Below are positions 16,254 to 25,841 of a stretch of DNA of 64,000 nt, piece after piece. Below the pieces are notes generated by a model that ran no database searches, was not told where the DNA came from, and worked only from the letters and a program-made list of their open reading frames with translations. Positions within the stretch are counted from its first letter, which is position 1; each line of letters opens with the position of its first letter. The position numbers were made by a program, and so were the translations under genes. Source of the DNA: Ciceribacter sp. T2.26MG-112.2 (GTDB taxonomy: Bacteria > Pseudomonadota > Alphaproteobacteria > Rhizobiales > Rhizobiaceae); the NCBI RefSeq assembly GCF_900492205.1, contig NZ_UEYQ01000004.1:124001-188000 (forward strand), written 5' to 3'.

Positions 16254-17258
16254 ATGGAAGATCAAACCGCAACGGCCAGAGAATTCCCGGTGTCCCGCCG
16301 CGATCTGCTCGCTGCCGGTGCTATCGGGGCGGTTACCGCCGTCACCGGGCTCGGCAATTCGATACGGACCGCGGAGGCGGCCACGGCAATGCAACCCAAC
16401 CAGAACCCAACAGGAGTGAAGACAATGGCAAGCACGATCACCACCCGCGACGGCGTCGAAATCTACTACAAGGACTGGGGTCCGAAGACCGGCCAGCCGG
16501 TTATCCTCAGCCACGGCTGGCCGCTCAATTCGGACAGCTGGGAGGCCCAGGCCTTTCATCTGGCGCAGAACGGCTTTCGCGTCATCACCCATGACCGCCG
16601 GGGCCACGGCCGCTCCAGCCAGCCCTGGGACGGCAATGACATGGACCATTATGCCGACGATCTTTCCGACCTGATCGAGGCGCTGGACCTCAGGAACATC
16701 ATCCTCGCCGGCTTTTCGACCGGCGGCGGCGAGATCGCCCGCTATATCGGTCGCCATGGAACCGGACGGATCGCCAAGGCAGGGTTGATCTCGGCCGTGC
16801 CGCCGCTGATGGTCAGGACCGACAAGAACCCCGGTGGCCTGCCGAAGGAAGTCTTCGACGGCATCCAGGCGGCGAGCCTCGCCGACCGCTCGCAGCTCTA
16901 CAAGGATATCGCCAGCGGCCCGTTCTTCGGTTTCAACCGGCAGGGGGCCAAGGTCTCGCAAGGCATGATCGACAGCTTCTGGCTGCAGGGCATGATGGCC
17001 GGCCACAAGAACACCTATGACTCGATCGTCGCGTTCTCGCAGACCGACTTCACCGAGGACCTGAAGAAGTTCGACGTCCCCACCCTCATCGTTCATGGCG
17101 ACGACGACCAGGTGGTGCCGATCGACGCGGCCGGCCGGGCGTCCAAGAAGCTGATCCCGCATGCGGAGCTCAAGGTCTATGCAGGTGCGCCGCATGGTCT
17201 TGCGGACACACACAAGGACCAGCTGAATGCCGATCTGCTGGCTTTCGCCAGCGCCTGA
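16254..17258 (+). CDS. Tat-exported alpha/beta hydrolase (non-heme chloroperoxidase/arylesterase type)
   Basis: A 334-residue serine hydrolase. The N-terminus has a Tat motif (SRRDLL) and a hydrophobic stretch, then a linker to residue about 57. The catalytic triad is visible: Ser155 in GFSTGGGE, an Asp in HGDDDQVVP and His in GAPHGL. This is the cofactor-free haloperoxidase/esterase group; the true substrate is probably an ester or lactone. An internal Met ([15 protein letters not shown], residue 58) would give a cytoplasmic form without the signal. It is divergent from the GlxA-type regulator. Confidence 0.85.
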   Translation: MEDQTATAREFPVSRRDLLAAGAIGAVTAVTGLGNSIRTAEAATAMQPNQNPTGVKTMASTITTRDGVEIYYKDWGPKTGQPVILSHGWPLNSDSWEAQAFHLAQNGFRVITHDRRGHGRSSQPWDGNDMDHYADDLSDLIEALDLRNIILAGFSTGGGEIARYIGRHGTGRIAKAGLISAVPPLMVRTDKNPGGLPKEVFDGIQAASLADRSQLYKDIASGPFFGFNRQGAKVSQGMIDSFWLQGMMAGHKNTYDSIVAFSQTDFTEDLKKFDVPTLIVHGDDDQVVPIDAAGRASKKLIPHAELKVYAGAPHGLADTHKDQLNADLLAFASA

Positions 17259-17280
17259 GGCGTAGCGCTCGACAAGAGAT

Positions 17281-17307
17281 GCCGGCGCCGTCTTCCTCGG
17301 CGCCGGC
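17281..17307. terminator. Hairpin between convergent genes
   Basis: GCCGGCGCCG and CGGCGCCGGC form a perfect 10-bp stem around TCTTCCT, between the stops of the hydrolase gene (plus) and the VIT-family gene (minus). No T-run. Confidence 0.65.
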
Positions 17308-17338
17308 GCCTTGCATCCCAGCCGGTTCGGCCAAGAGA

Positions 17339-18034
17339 CTAGATCGCAGTACCGACCACCGCACCGATGCCGGCCGTCAGCGCCATGGCAAAGGCACCCC
17401 AGAAGGTGACGCGCAGCGTGGCGCGCCAGACATTTGCCCCGCCTGCCTTGGCGCCGACCGCACCGAGCAGGGCAAGGAAGAGAAGAGAGGCGATGGATAC
17501 CGTCCAGACGAGAAGGTTTGCCGGCGAAATGAGGACCATCAGCAGCGGAAGCGCTGCACCGACGGCAAAAGTCGCAGCCGAGGTCAGCGCGGCCTGGATC
17601 GGCCGGGCCGTGGTCATCTCGGAAATGCCGAGTTCGTCAAGGGCGTGGGCGGCAAGCGCGTCCTTTGCCATCAACTGGTCGGCGACCTGGCGGGCGAGAT
17701 CCGGCTGGATGCCACGCGCCTCATAGATCTGTGCCAACTCTTCCCGTTCGAATTCCGGCTGTGTTGCGAGCTCCTTGCGCTCGCGGTCCAGGTCGGCCTG
17801 TTCGGTGTCCGATTGCGAACTGACGGAGACATATTCGCCGGCCGCCATCGACATGGCGCCGGCAACGAGGCCGGCAATGCCGGCTACCAGGACTTCGGAA
17901 CTTCCTGCAGAGGCCGAGGCGACACCCACCACCAGGCTTGCCGTGGAGACGATGCCGTCATTGGCGCCAAGCACCGCGGCGCGCAACCAGCCGATGCGCG
18001 AGACAAGATGGTTTTCACGATGCAGCCGGCTCAT
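17339..18034 (-). CDS. VIT1/CCC1-family metal transporter
   Basis: A 231-residue membrane protein. The N-terminal RAAVLGANDGIVSTASLVVGVA and GLVAGAMSMAAGEYVSVSSQ are signatures of the VIT1/CCC1 family, which moves Fe2+ or Mn2+ by proton exchange. A cytosolic helical stretch rich in Glu (about residues 75-130) precedes two or three final helices. It lacks the N-terminal ferritin-like domain of rhizobial MbfA, so it is the plain form. No Irr-type box was seen upstream. Confidence 0.85.
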   Translation of the reverse strand: MSRLHRENHLVSRIGWLRAAVLGANDGIVSTASLVVGVASASAGSSEVLVAGIAGLVAGAMSMAAGEYVSVSSQSDTEQADLDRERKELATQPEFEREELAQIYEARGIQPDLARQVADQLMAKDALAAHALDELGISEMTTARPIQAALTSAATFAVGAALPLLMVLISPANLLVWTVSIASLLFLALLGAVGAKAGGANVWRATLRVTFWGAFAMALTAGIGAVVGTAI

Positions 18035-18102
18035 GTGAGATCTCCGCTCATAAAATGGAATGTGTCCAAATGAACTAGCAGGAACACGAGATGAGGCGAA
18101 AG

Positions 18103-18873
18103 CTATTCTCCGGCGAGTGAGGCAGAACCCGTGCTATGCCGCAGCGAGGTGATCTCAGCATCGTTCAGGAAACGAGTCTTGCCCTTTTCGAGGTCGCCGA
18201 GCGTCAGCTCGCCAAAGGCGATCCGGACGAGCCGCAGGCATTCGCACCCGATCGCTTCCAGCATGCGGCGGATCTCCCGGTTCTTGCCTTCACGCAGTTC
18301 GAATTCGAGCCAGCAGGTCTTGTCGGCCTCGCGCAGAAGCTGCACGCGCCTGGCCTTGAGCAGCTCGCCGTCATCGAGAATGCCCGCCGTCATGCGGGCG
18401 AGGTCGGCTTCGGACGGGCGGCCGCGGACCTGGACGTGGTAGGTCTTGGCGATGTCGCTGTCAGGGTCGAGTAGGCGCTGGGCAAGCACCGTGTCGTTGG
18501 TGAAGAGCAGCAGGCCTTCGCTCGCCTTGTCGAGGCGGCCGACGGGCGAGACATGCGGAATGTCGAGATGCTCAAGACAGGAAAAGACGGTGTCGCGGCC
18601 TTCCGGGTCGTCGCGGGTCGTCACCAGCCCGCGTGGCTTGTTGAGCATCAGGTAGACCCTGGCTTCAACATCGACCGGCTTGCCGTCGACTGCGATCCGG
18701 TCGGTGCGAATGTCGACCCAGGCGGAAAGATCGGTCACGCGCCGTCCGCCGACCGTGACATGGCCGCCCGCCACCAGCTTCTCGGCCTGGGTGCGGGAGC
18801 AATAGCCGAGCTTGGAGAGTGCCCTTGGCAGGGTCACGCGCGTGCCAGGCGCGGCTTGCGAGATCTTTGCCAC
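18103..18873 (-). CDS. RsuA/RluB-family pseudouridine synthase
   Basis: A 256-residue RNA-modifying enzyme. An N-terminal S4 RNA-binding domain (residues about 14-60, RALSKLGYCSRTQAEKLVAGG) is followed by the catalytic domain with the Asp in GRLDKASEGLLLFT and the motif LREGKNREIRRMLEAIG. It probably converts a uridine of 23S or 16S rRNA to pseudouridine; RluB, RluE and RsuA cannot be told apart here. It lies between the VIT-family gene and the DNA-repair pair, all on the minus strand, but with spacing of about 70-115 bases. Confidence 0.88.
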   Translation of the reverse strand: MAKISQAAPGTRVTLPRALSKLGYCSRTQAEKLVAGGHVTVGGRRVTDLSAWVDIRTDRIAVDGKPVDVEARVYLMLNKPRGLVTTRDDPEGRDTVFSCLEHLDIPHVSPVGRLDKASEGLLLFTNDTVLAQRLLDPDSDIAKTYHVQVRGRPSEADLARMTAGILDDGELLKARRVQLLREADKTCWLEFELREGKNREIRRMLEAIGCECLRLVRIAFGELTLGDLEKGKTRFLNDAEITSLRHSTGSASLAGE

Positions 18874-18989
18874 CCGATCGCCATCCGGAATTTTCAGCGC
18901 AGCCTGGGCGCTGCAGGTTTCATCGAGCCAACGACTGCCCGCGCAGAGCCGATGCCGTCAAGAGAAAAATCGCCTGCATGCGACAGCCG

Positions 18990-21900
18990 TCAGCCGGCCA
19001 GTTCGTGAATCCTCACCTCCGGCACGATCCGACGGGCGAGATCGCAGAGATGGCGATGATGGGTGAGGTAGACCACCTGGCCGATCTTCGCCATCTCACC
19101 GAACAGCCGTAGCACTTCTTCCGAGCGCGGCTCGTCGAAGGTTTCCATGATGTCGTCGGCGATGAAGGGCACGGCAGGGCGGCTTGCGGCGAATTCCTCG
19201 TAGCCGGCAAGGCGCAGCGCCAGATAGAGCTGAAACCGCGTGCCCTTCGACATTTCACTTGCCAGCTTGGAGCCGCCCTGACGCGTCAGGCCGATCAGCG
19301 TTTCGCGGTCCTTGTCGGGCTGGGCGGCAAGGCCGATATAGTCGCCCCGGGTGATCAGGCGGAAAGCCTCGGAAGCGCGCTTCATCATGGACGACCGGTG
19401 CTTGTCGCGATAGGCCCGCAGGGCCTCGGCGGCGACCAGCGCGCCACTCTTGAGCCGGAGATAGGTGTCGGCCAGTTCCTCGATCTCGAGAAAGATGGTG
19501 CGCTTTTCGGCTTCGATCCGCGCCACCTCGCTGCCGCCGCCGATCGCTTCCAGCCTGTCGGCCGCGCGAGTCTTGTCGGCGAAGAGTTGCCGCGTGCGCT
19601 CGTCGAGATCGCCGAGCCGGGCGGCGAGCTCCGCCTCTTCGCGCTCGAGTGCATCGAAATCGGTAGCGTCTACTTCCACAAGGGCCGGCTCGATCGCAGG
19701 CATGGGCAGAGCGGAGAGTATCTGGTCGGCAAGGGCGCGAAGGCGGGTCTCCTGCCGGTCGCGCTCGGCAGCCTGTTCAAGCGAACCGGCCACATCGGCG
19801 AGGGTTTCCACCTTGAAGAACTCGGTTAGCTGTGCTCTGCGGGCGGAAAATTCGGCCAGATCCTGCCGCAGCGCTCGCTCGCTATCGGCAAGGCGTTCGA
19901 GCGCCGCGATCTTGTCGGCCTTGAGGTCCTGGTCGCGGCGGGCCTTGTCCAGCCGAGCGGCAAGCGTGGCGGCGATACTGGAGACCGCCTCTGTCTCGCC
20001 GCTTTCGCCAAGATCCGAAAGAAGCGACTTAACCTCTGCGGCAAAATCGTCCCTGTCGCGCTCCATCAGGGCGATGCGCCTGGCAAGTTCGTCGCGATCA
20101 TGCAGCGCAGGACCCAGCCTGTCGAGCGTCTCGAGGATTTCACGCACGGCGCCGGCCGACGTGGCATCCGGAAACCAGGTTTCGCCGAGGGCTGCCGCAA
20201 AGCGGGATTGCCAGTCGGCGGCAGCGATGTTTGCCGCCTCGAACTCGCTGCGGCGATCGGACAGGGCGCGCTCGAGATTCGCCATGGCCTTGTCGGCGGC
20301 CTCACGGGCAGCGGTCCGGGCGGCATGGCCGGCGATAGCGGCCTCCGCGGTCGCGACCATTGCGGCCAGAGAACCGCTTTCCTCGCCGAGACCGGCGGAG
20401 CGCAGCGCGTCGGCCAGGGTCTCGCGATCGATTTCCGCGTCGGCTTTCGCTTCCTCGATCTCGCGCCTGGTTGCTTCCAGTCGCTCCCAGGCGGCGAGTG
20501 CGTCGGCGCGGTTTCTGACCATGGTGTCGATCTGGGAGAAGAGCCGCGTGAAGCCGTCATCGGCAGTTCGAAAGAGCGCATCCGGCAGGGCGGCTCGAAG
20601 CTCGGTGCAGAGCGTCTCGCGTTCGGCTTCGGCCTCGTCCAGCAATTCCTCTTGGCGGCTGATCGACGCCGTTGTGAGGATGAGTTCCTGCGTCAGCCCG
20701 CGCAGGTCGGCCAGGTCGCGCATGGCGGCGAGGCGGGCAGTGGCCGTCAGATCATCGGCCTTCATGGCCGCCTCGAATGTCTCGGCGCTGGCCTTGTCGA
20801 GCTGGGCCAGATGCGCGGCCCAGGCGGCGTCGCGCTCCTCACGGAGACGCAGGGCCTCGGCGTCATCGATCAATCCGCCGGCGGCGCGCAGGGCAAGAAT
20901 TTTCGCCTCGGCTTGCTTTTGCCGCGTGACGAGTTCGCGCCGGCGCTCAGCATGGTCGGCGATCCGCCTGTCGATGGCGGACAGGGCGGTGCGCCAGGCC
21001 TCGACCTGGCGCGGATCGGGGAGGGCAAGGCCCCGCAATGCCTCACCGTCCAGCTCGGACACGTCCAGAAGTGCGGCGAGCGGCCGGGAATATTCCGAAA
21101 AACGGCGCTCAAGCTCGGCAAGGCCGCGTTCGGCCAAGCGCTGCCGGGTGGCGTGGTCGCTGCGTCGGACGACCGTCAGCGCAGTCGTGAGCCGGCTAAG
21201 CTGAGATGCGTCCAGCGGGTCACCGTCATCGGCGACAGCCTGTCGATCGGCGATGGCGCGCTCGTGCGCAGATTTTGCCGCGCTCAGTTCGCGGCTCGCA
21301 GTCTCCAGCCTCGCCTCGACGCCGGAGCGCATTTCGATCAGGTCGCGCAGGGTGCCGACGGTTGTTGTCGCAAGAAGCAGGTCCTCAGGGGCGCCGCATG
21401 CGGCCTGGCCCAGGCGGGCAAGGATTGCTTCGATCACGGCCTGGCGTTCGGCAAGCGCGATCCGCCGTTTCGGCAGATCCTCCTCTGCACCGCCAAAGCG
21501 CACCAGACCCTTGCCCAACTGCCCGATGCGGTCCGCCAGTGCGAGGACGCGTTCATCGAGTTGGATGGCGTCGATTTCGACGCGCAGCCGATCGGCATCG
21601 GCCTCGACACCGGCGAGACGGGTGGCAAGGCGGGTCTCCTCCTCCATCAGCCGGGGCAACTCGCGTGCCCAGTCGGATGGCGGCCGCGGCAGGTCAGCAC
21701 GCAGCGCCAGTTCTGCCTCGACGCGGCGATATTCGGCGGCCAGCGGGCGGGCACGCAGGAGGCGGGCGATCGCTTCGCGTCGACCTTGCGCCGCGCCGCG
21801 CGCATGCATCGCCTCGTCATAGGCATGCTCGGCCTGGGCGAGTGTGGCGACGAGCCCGGCATGGGCGGTTGCCAGTGTGTCGATCTCGTCGCGCCTTGCC

Positions 21901-22484
21901 TTCAACTCGGCAAGCTTCTGCTTCAACTCGGCAATCCGCGTCGAACGGGCGCGCTTCTTGTAGAGGCTGTCGGCCTCGTCCGTGATGGCGCTAAGCGTCG
22001 AGCTGACGCCGGCGAGGCCCGCGCTTGCGGAGAACAGCAGTTCGCCGAGATCGCCCTTGCTCTGCAGAATGGCATTGCCGCCTTCTTCCAGCGTGACGTC
22101 GTCCAGCGAGAACATGGTGCGATAGGCGTCGCGGCTGATGCCGGCCAGCGGCACGGAGAGGAGCGCTTCGGCAACCGGCTCGCCGCGACCGTCGAGCAGC
22201 GAATTGGTCCGCTGTTTCACACGCTTCAGATCATGGCCAGCGCCATCGAACTCGATGCGGCCGCCCACCTGCATGGCATTGTAGGCGTGCAGAAAATTGT
22301 AACGGCTGCGCTCCTCTATGCCGTAGAGGAGGTCGAGATAGGCCGAGAGCGAGGTCGATTTGCCGGCCTCGTTGAGGCCATAGACGATGTGCAGGTCGGG
22401 CGAGCCGGGATTTGCATCGCCGAAGTCGAGCGAATAATCGGTGAACTTGCCATAACGTGTGAGGTCGAGCCGGCGGAGCCTCAT
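18990..22484 (-). CDS. YhaN/SbcC-like AAA ATPase of DNA repair
   Basis: A 1,164-residue SMC-like ATPase. Walker A is GLNEAGKST at about residues 36-44. The middle (about 170-1000) is a long Ala/Arg/Glu-rich coiled coil. Near the C-terminus are a signature motif (EMSKGTRFQLYLALRLA) and Walker B (VPFIADDIMETFDE). Such proteins pair with a metallophosphoesterase to process DNA ends. The start overlaps the stop of the phosphoesterase gene by four bases (ATGA, 22481-22484), so they are coupled. The gene is longer than the Bacillus YhaN family norm but similar to alphaproteobacterial members. Confidence 0.85.
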   Translation of the reverse strand: MRLRRLDLTRYGKFTDYSLDFGDANPGSPDLHIVYGLNEAGKSTSLSAYLDLLYGIEERSRYNFLHAYNAMQVGGRIEFDGAGHDLKRVKQRTNSLLDGRGEPVAEALLSVPLAGISRDAYRTMFSLDDVTLEEGGNAILQSKGDLGELLFSASAGLAGVSSTLSAITDEADSLYKKRARSTRIAELKQKLAELKARRDEIDTLATAHAGLVATLAQAEHAYDEAMHARGAAQGRREAIARLLRARPLAAEYRRVEAELALRADLPRPPSDWARELPRLMEEETRLATRLAGVEADADRLRVEIDAIQLDERVLALADRIGQLGKGLVRFGGAEEDLPKRRIALAERQAVIEAILARLGQAACGAPEDLLLATTTVGTLRDLIEMRSGVEARLETASRELSAAKSAHERAIADRQAVADDGDPLDASQLSRLTTALTVVRRSDHATRQRLAERGLAELERRFSEYSRPLAALLDVSELDGEALRGLALPDPRQVEAWRTALSAIDRRIADHAERRRELVTRQKQAEAKILALRAAGGLIDDAEALRLREERDAAWAAHLAQLDKASAETFEAAMKADDLTATARLAAMRDLADLRGLTQELILTTASISRQEELLDEAEAERETLCTELRAALPDALFRTADDGFTRLFSQIDTMVRNRADALAAWERLEATRREIEEAKADAEIDRETLADALRSAGLGEESGSLAAMVATAEAAIAGHAARTAAREAADKAMANLERALSDRRSEFEAANIAAADWQSRFAAALGETWFPDATSAGAVREILETLDRLGPALHDRDELARRIALMERDRDDFAAEVKSLLSDLGESGETEAVSSIAATLAARLDKARRDQDLKADKIAALERLADSERALRQDLAEFSARRAQLTEFFKVETLADVAGSLEQAAERDRQETRLRALADQILSALPMPAIEPALVEVDATDFDALEREEAELAARLGDLDERTRQLFADKTRAADRLEAIGGGSEVARIEAEKRTIFLEIEELADTYLRLKSGALVAAEALRAYRDKHRSSMMKRASEAFRLITRGDYIGLAAQPDKDRETLIGLTRQGGSKLASEMSKGTRFQLYLALRLAGYEEFAASRPAVPFIADDIMETFDEPRSEEVLRLFGEMAKIGQVVYLTHHRHLCDLARRIVPEVRIHELAG

Positions 22485-23752
22485 TCGCCTGCTCCCGTCC
22501 CGTCGCTCTTCAGCCGGGCAAGGACGTCGTTGCTGCCTTCGACGAGCAGCCGATCCACATAGGCCTCGAATTCGGCCTCGTCACCGCCGGTGAGGCCGCG
22601 GCTTTCCGGCGGCAGTTCGCCGCGCAGATCCTTGACCATCTGGCGTATTTCGTCCCGCAGGGCGTGGCGCCTGGAGACGTCGTCGCGCATGAGGACGCCA
22701 AGCTCGATCAGCGGGTCGGCGCTCGGCTGGCCCGTTGCTTCACCCGGCGCCTCGGTGGCGATGTCGATCTTTTCGATCCAGGCGCGGCCCAGCCCCTCGG
22801 CGCGCTGTTCCGCTTCGGCGAGCAACAGGTCGCGGTCGCGCCGAAGGCGCCAGGAGAGCGGCGTCGTGCCGCTCAGCGAAAGGCGCGCGACGAGATGATC
22901 CGAGGCGGCGCTGCCGCGGGCTTCGACCACCGCGTGTTCGATGGCCTCGACGGCATCGAACCAGGTCGTCGTTGCGCTCAGATCCACGGCGATGCGGGCA
23001 AATTCGGCGAGACTGGTGAAGCGTTCCTCGATGGTGATGCGGCGGTCGTCGTGAACCGTCACCAGTGACACGCTCTTCGGCCCCGCCTCGTTGATGTCGC
23101 GGCCCTGCGGCATGCCCGGCATGACCACGGCCGATCGGCCGGTAAACTGGCTGCGCTGGTGGATATGGCCGAGCGCCCAATAGTCGAAGCCAGAGGCCTG
23201 GAGATCGGCGAGGCTGCAGGGGGCGTAGACGTCGTGGCCGGCGGCGCCGGCAAGGCTCGTGTGCATGATGCCGATATTGATCCGGTCCGGCAGCGGTGCC
23301 CGGTATTTCGGCAGCAGGCTTTCGGGCGCCTGGGGGCGGGCGAAGCTCAGGCCATGGATCGCGATGCCCAGTCCGCCCTTCTCGACTTCGACTGCCTCGG
23401 CCCGGTCGGAATAGACCTTCACCGCAGGCGGCAGGATCAGTTCCTGGGTGATACGCGACAGCGCATCGTGGTTGCCGCGGATGGTGTAGACGGCGATGCC
23501 GGCTTCCGCCAGTCGCTGCATCTGCGAGGCGAGAAAGCGGGCCGTCTTCATCGACGTCTGGTCGCCGTCGTAGAGGTCGCCGGCGATGATCAGGGCATCG
23601 ACCTGCTCGGCCATGCACAGATCTACGATGGCCACCAGCGCCTGGCGTGTCGAGTCGCCGATCAGTTCGGCCAGCGACGGGTTGCGCAGGGAGAGTGAGC
23701 GCAGCGGAGAATCGAGATGGATGTCGGCGGTGTGGACGAAGCGGAAGGCCAT
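22481..23752 (-). CDS. YhaO/SbcD-like DNA repair metallophosphoesterase
   Basis: A 423-residue predicted nuclease. The calcineurin-like metal motifs appear in order: HTADIHLDSPLRS (residues about 6-18), IIAGDLYDGDQ (about 56-66) and TIRGNHDALSR (about 96-106), then a GHIHQ motif (about 196-200). It should cut or trim DNA ends with the coupled ATPase, which it overlaps by four bases. The ATG at 23752 begins the first metal motif region directly and leaves no room for another domain. Confidence 0.87.
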   Translation of the reverse strand: MAFRFVHTADIHLDSPLRSLSLRNPSLAELIGDSTRQALVAIVDLCMAEQVDALIIAGDLYDGDQTSMKTARFLASQMQRLAEAGIAVYTIRGNHDALSRITQELILPPAVKVYSDRAEAVEVEKGGLGIAIHGLSFARPQAPESLLPKYRAPLPDRINIGIMHTSLAGAAGHDVYAPCSLADLQASGFDYWALGHIHQRSQFTGRSAVVMPGMPQGRDINEAGPKSVSLVTVHDDRRITIEERFTSLAEFARIAVDLSATTTWFDAVEAIEHAVVEARGSAASDHLVARLSLSGTTPLSWRLRRDRDLLLAEAEQRAEGLGRAWIEKIDIATEAPGEATGQPSADPLIELGVLMRDDVSRRHALRDEIRQMVKDLRGELPPESRGLTGGDEAEFEAYVDRLLVEGSNDVLARLKSDGTGAGE

Positions 23753-23910
23753 CAGCGGTTCAATCTGGTCCTGTCAGTACGGATGTGGTCGCAGCTTCGG
23801 CTGAGGCATGCCGGGTGTTTCGACGATATAGGCACATTCGCTGCGGCAACAAGTGATTTTGCGCGAGCGACCAGGATCGGATGAGGGTTGATCCGCGGCG
23901 CAGCTGCAGG

Positions 23911-23966
23911 TTGACAAAAGCCAGATGTCGAATTATGACTGACGAAATTCGAAATTCGTCAGTCAT
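23911..23966 (+). promoter_or_regulatory. Promoter and near-perfect palindromic operator of the tetR-RND operon
   Basis: TTGACA (23911-23916), 17 bases and TATGAC (23934-23939) form a sigma-70-like promoter. A 32-base palindrome (23935-23966) with arms ATGACTGACGAA.. has 15 of 16 pairs matching and overlaps the -10 and the likely transcription start. Its position suggests repression by the TetR protein encoded next. Confidence 0.8.
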
Positions 23967-23977
23967 CAGGACTTCGC

Positions 23978-24601
23978 ATGAACATCGTGGATATCGAGAG
24001 TGAAGGCTATTCGCCGGACAGCGAGGTTCGGCAGGAAAACGTGAGGCGCATCCTCGATTCCGCCGAGCGGTTGTTTCGTCACTACGGTTATAGCAAGACC
24101 ACCGTTGCCGACATCGCACGGGATCTGGGCATGTCGCCGGCCAACATCTACCGCTTCTTCGAATCGAAGAACGAAATCCTCCAGGCGCTGTGCAGCCGCA
24201 TGCTCGGGACGGGCCACGCGCTCGCATTGCAGATCGCCGCCCTTCCGCTCAGCGCCGAGGAGCGCCTGCGCCGCTATGTCGAGACGGAGCATCGGCTGAC
24301 TGTCGAAACCATGTTGGATGCCCAGAAGGTTCACGAGATGGTCGTCGTGGCAATCGAGCAGAACTGGGATGTGATCGACCGGCACATCGACCGTCTGACC
24401 GACGTGGTGCAGAAGATCATCGAGGACGGAATCGCCGCCGGAGAGTTTCCCCCACAGGACGCGCGGGTCGCTGCCCGCTGTTTCGGCGCGAGCATTGCCC
24501 TGCTCAGCCATCCGCAGCTGGTGGCGCAATGTCTTTGCAAGGAAAACCGCGCCTCGCCCCAGGAACTGACCGATTTCGCGATTCGCGCACTCAAGGCCTG
24601 A
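23978..24601 (+). CDS. TetR/AcrR-family repressor of the adjacent RND pump
   Basis: A 207-residue repressor. The N-terminal helix-turn-helix is AERLFRHYGYSKTTVADIA followed by GMSPANIYRFFESKNEILQAL (residues about 27-70); the C-terminal domain binds the inducer. The ATG at 23978 has AGGAC upstream and lies 11 bases after the palindromic operator. It is the first gene of the operon with the periplasmic adaptor and RND permease, so it should repress itself and the pump until an effector binds. Confidence 0.9.
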   Translation: MNIVDIESEGYSPDSEVRQENVRRILDSAERLFRHYGYSKTTVADIARDLGMSPANIYRFFESKNEILQALCSRMLGTGHALALQIAALPLSAEERLRRYVETEHRLTVETMLDAQKVHEMVVVAIEQNWDVIDRHIDRLTDVVQKIIEDGIAAGEFPPQDARVAARCFGASIALLSHPQLVAQCLCKENRASPQELTDFAIRALKA

Positions 24602-24680
24602 GCCGCGGGTCGAAATCGCATGCCAGATTTAGAAAATACACGACCAGCCGCGAAGCCCTTTCGCCGAGGATAGACGTGCC

Positions 24681-25811
24681 ATGTCCCAGAGAGCCTTCCT
24701 CACCCTGTTGCTCATTGCAGCGCTCGCCGGCTGCTCGGCCGAAACTGCCGAAGCGCCCAAGGAAACCGTGCGCCCGGTCAAGGTCGTCGAGGTCGCGGAA
24801 GCCGCAACGACGCGCGAACTCTCTTATTCAGGCGCAGTGCGGGCCCGTAGCGAAGCGCCGGCCGGGTTCCGCGTCGGCGGCAAGGTTGTCGAACGGGCGG
24901 TCAATATCGGCGATCGCGTGCGTGCCGGCGACGTGCTCGCCCGGCTTGACGCGACCGACTATGCGTTGTCCGTCACAAGCGCCCGAGCCAATCTGATCGC
25001 CGCCGAGCGGCAGGTCGAGACCGCCGACTTCGCCCGGAAGCGGGCCGAACAGCTGTTCAAGCAGCAGGTGGCGGCCAAGGCCCAGCTCGAACAAGCGCAG
25101 CTTTCCTATAACCAGGCGGTGGCGGCGCGGGATTCGGCGCGGTCCGTCCTGGCCCAGGCCGAAAACCAGGTCGGTTATGCCGTTCTTGCGGCCGACAAGG
25201 ACGGGATCGTTACGGCGACCCACGCCGATGCCGGCCAGGTGGTGGCCGCCGGCAGCCCGGTGGTGACGGTGGCCGTCGACGGCGAAAAGGAAGTGTCGAT
25301 TGCGGTTCCGGAGGGCGATGTCCTTGCCTTTACCCCGGGCAAGGTCGTCGAAGTCGGGTTGTGGTCCGACCGGACCGTCGCGCTCAAGGGCACCGTCCGC
25401 GAGGTGGCGGGGAGTGCCGACCCCGCCTCACGCACCTTCGCGATCCGCATTTCGCTTCCGGCCGATGACCGGGTGTTGCTCGGCATGACGGCCACGGTCA
25501 AGGCGGTTGCCCATGGCGACCAGCCGCTGTTCAGCCTGCCGCTCACGGCGCTGGCGCGCGATCCGTCCGATCGCCCGATGGTCTGGACGGTCGACCCGGT
25601 GGCCAAGACAGTGCACGAACGTCCGGTCAGCGTTGTCGATTTCTCCGAAGCCGGGGTGCGTGTCTCCGACGGCTTGAAGCCTGGAGATCTCGTCGTCGTG
25701 GCCGGAACACAGTTCATGACCGAGAATCTCAAGGTCAAGCTTGCCGAGGAGCATGCGGCACACGCGCTCCCGGCGCACGGCAACCTTGCCGCAGCCAGCC
25801 AGACACGCTGA
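24681..25811 (+). CDS. RND efflux periplasmic adaptor lipoprotein
   Basis: A 376-residue membrane-fusion protein. The lipobox LAGC puts the lipid on Cys18. The body has a barrel-sandwich hybrid split around a coiled-coil hairpin (about residues 90-170, with ARKRAEQLFKQQVAAKAQLEQAQ) and a beta-barrel (AGSADPASRTFAIRISLP). It links the RND permease to an outer-membrane channel. It sits between tetR and the permease gene; no TolC-type gene is in the window. Confidence 0.9.
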   Translation: MSQRAFLTLLLIAALAGCSAETAEAPKETVRPVKVVEVAEAATTRELSYSGAVRARSEAPAGFRVGGKVVERAVNIGDRVRAGDVLARLDATDYALSVTSARANLIAAERQVETADFARKRAEQLFKQQVAAKAQLEQAQLSYNQAVAARDSARSVLAQAENQVGYAVLAADKDGIVTATHADAGQVVAAGSPVVTVAVDGEKEVSIAVPEGDVLAFTPGKVVEVGLWSDRTVALKGTVREVAGSADPASRTFAIRISLPADDRVLLGMTATVKAVAHGDQPLFSLPLTALARDPSDRPMVWTVDPVAKTVHERPVSVVDFSEAGVRVSDGLKPGDLVVVAGTQFMTENLKVKLAEEHAAHALPAHGNLAAASQTR

Positions 25812-25841
25812 TCACGGCCCCTTGAAGAGCGGATAAACGCC

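Noticed and set aside
16125..17213. Extension of the GlxA-type regulator frame upstream across the hydrolase.
   Set aside because: The extension is antisense of the alpha/beta hydrolase; the family-typical start is at 16124 or 16169.
20100..22562. Open frame of 820 codons on the plus strand inside the YhaN-like gene.
   Set aside because: Antisense of the coiled-coil ATPase, whose Walker motifs and coupling to the phosphoesterase gene are clear.
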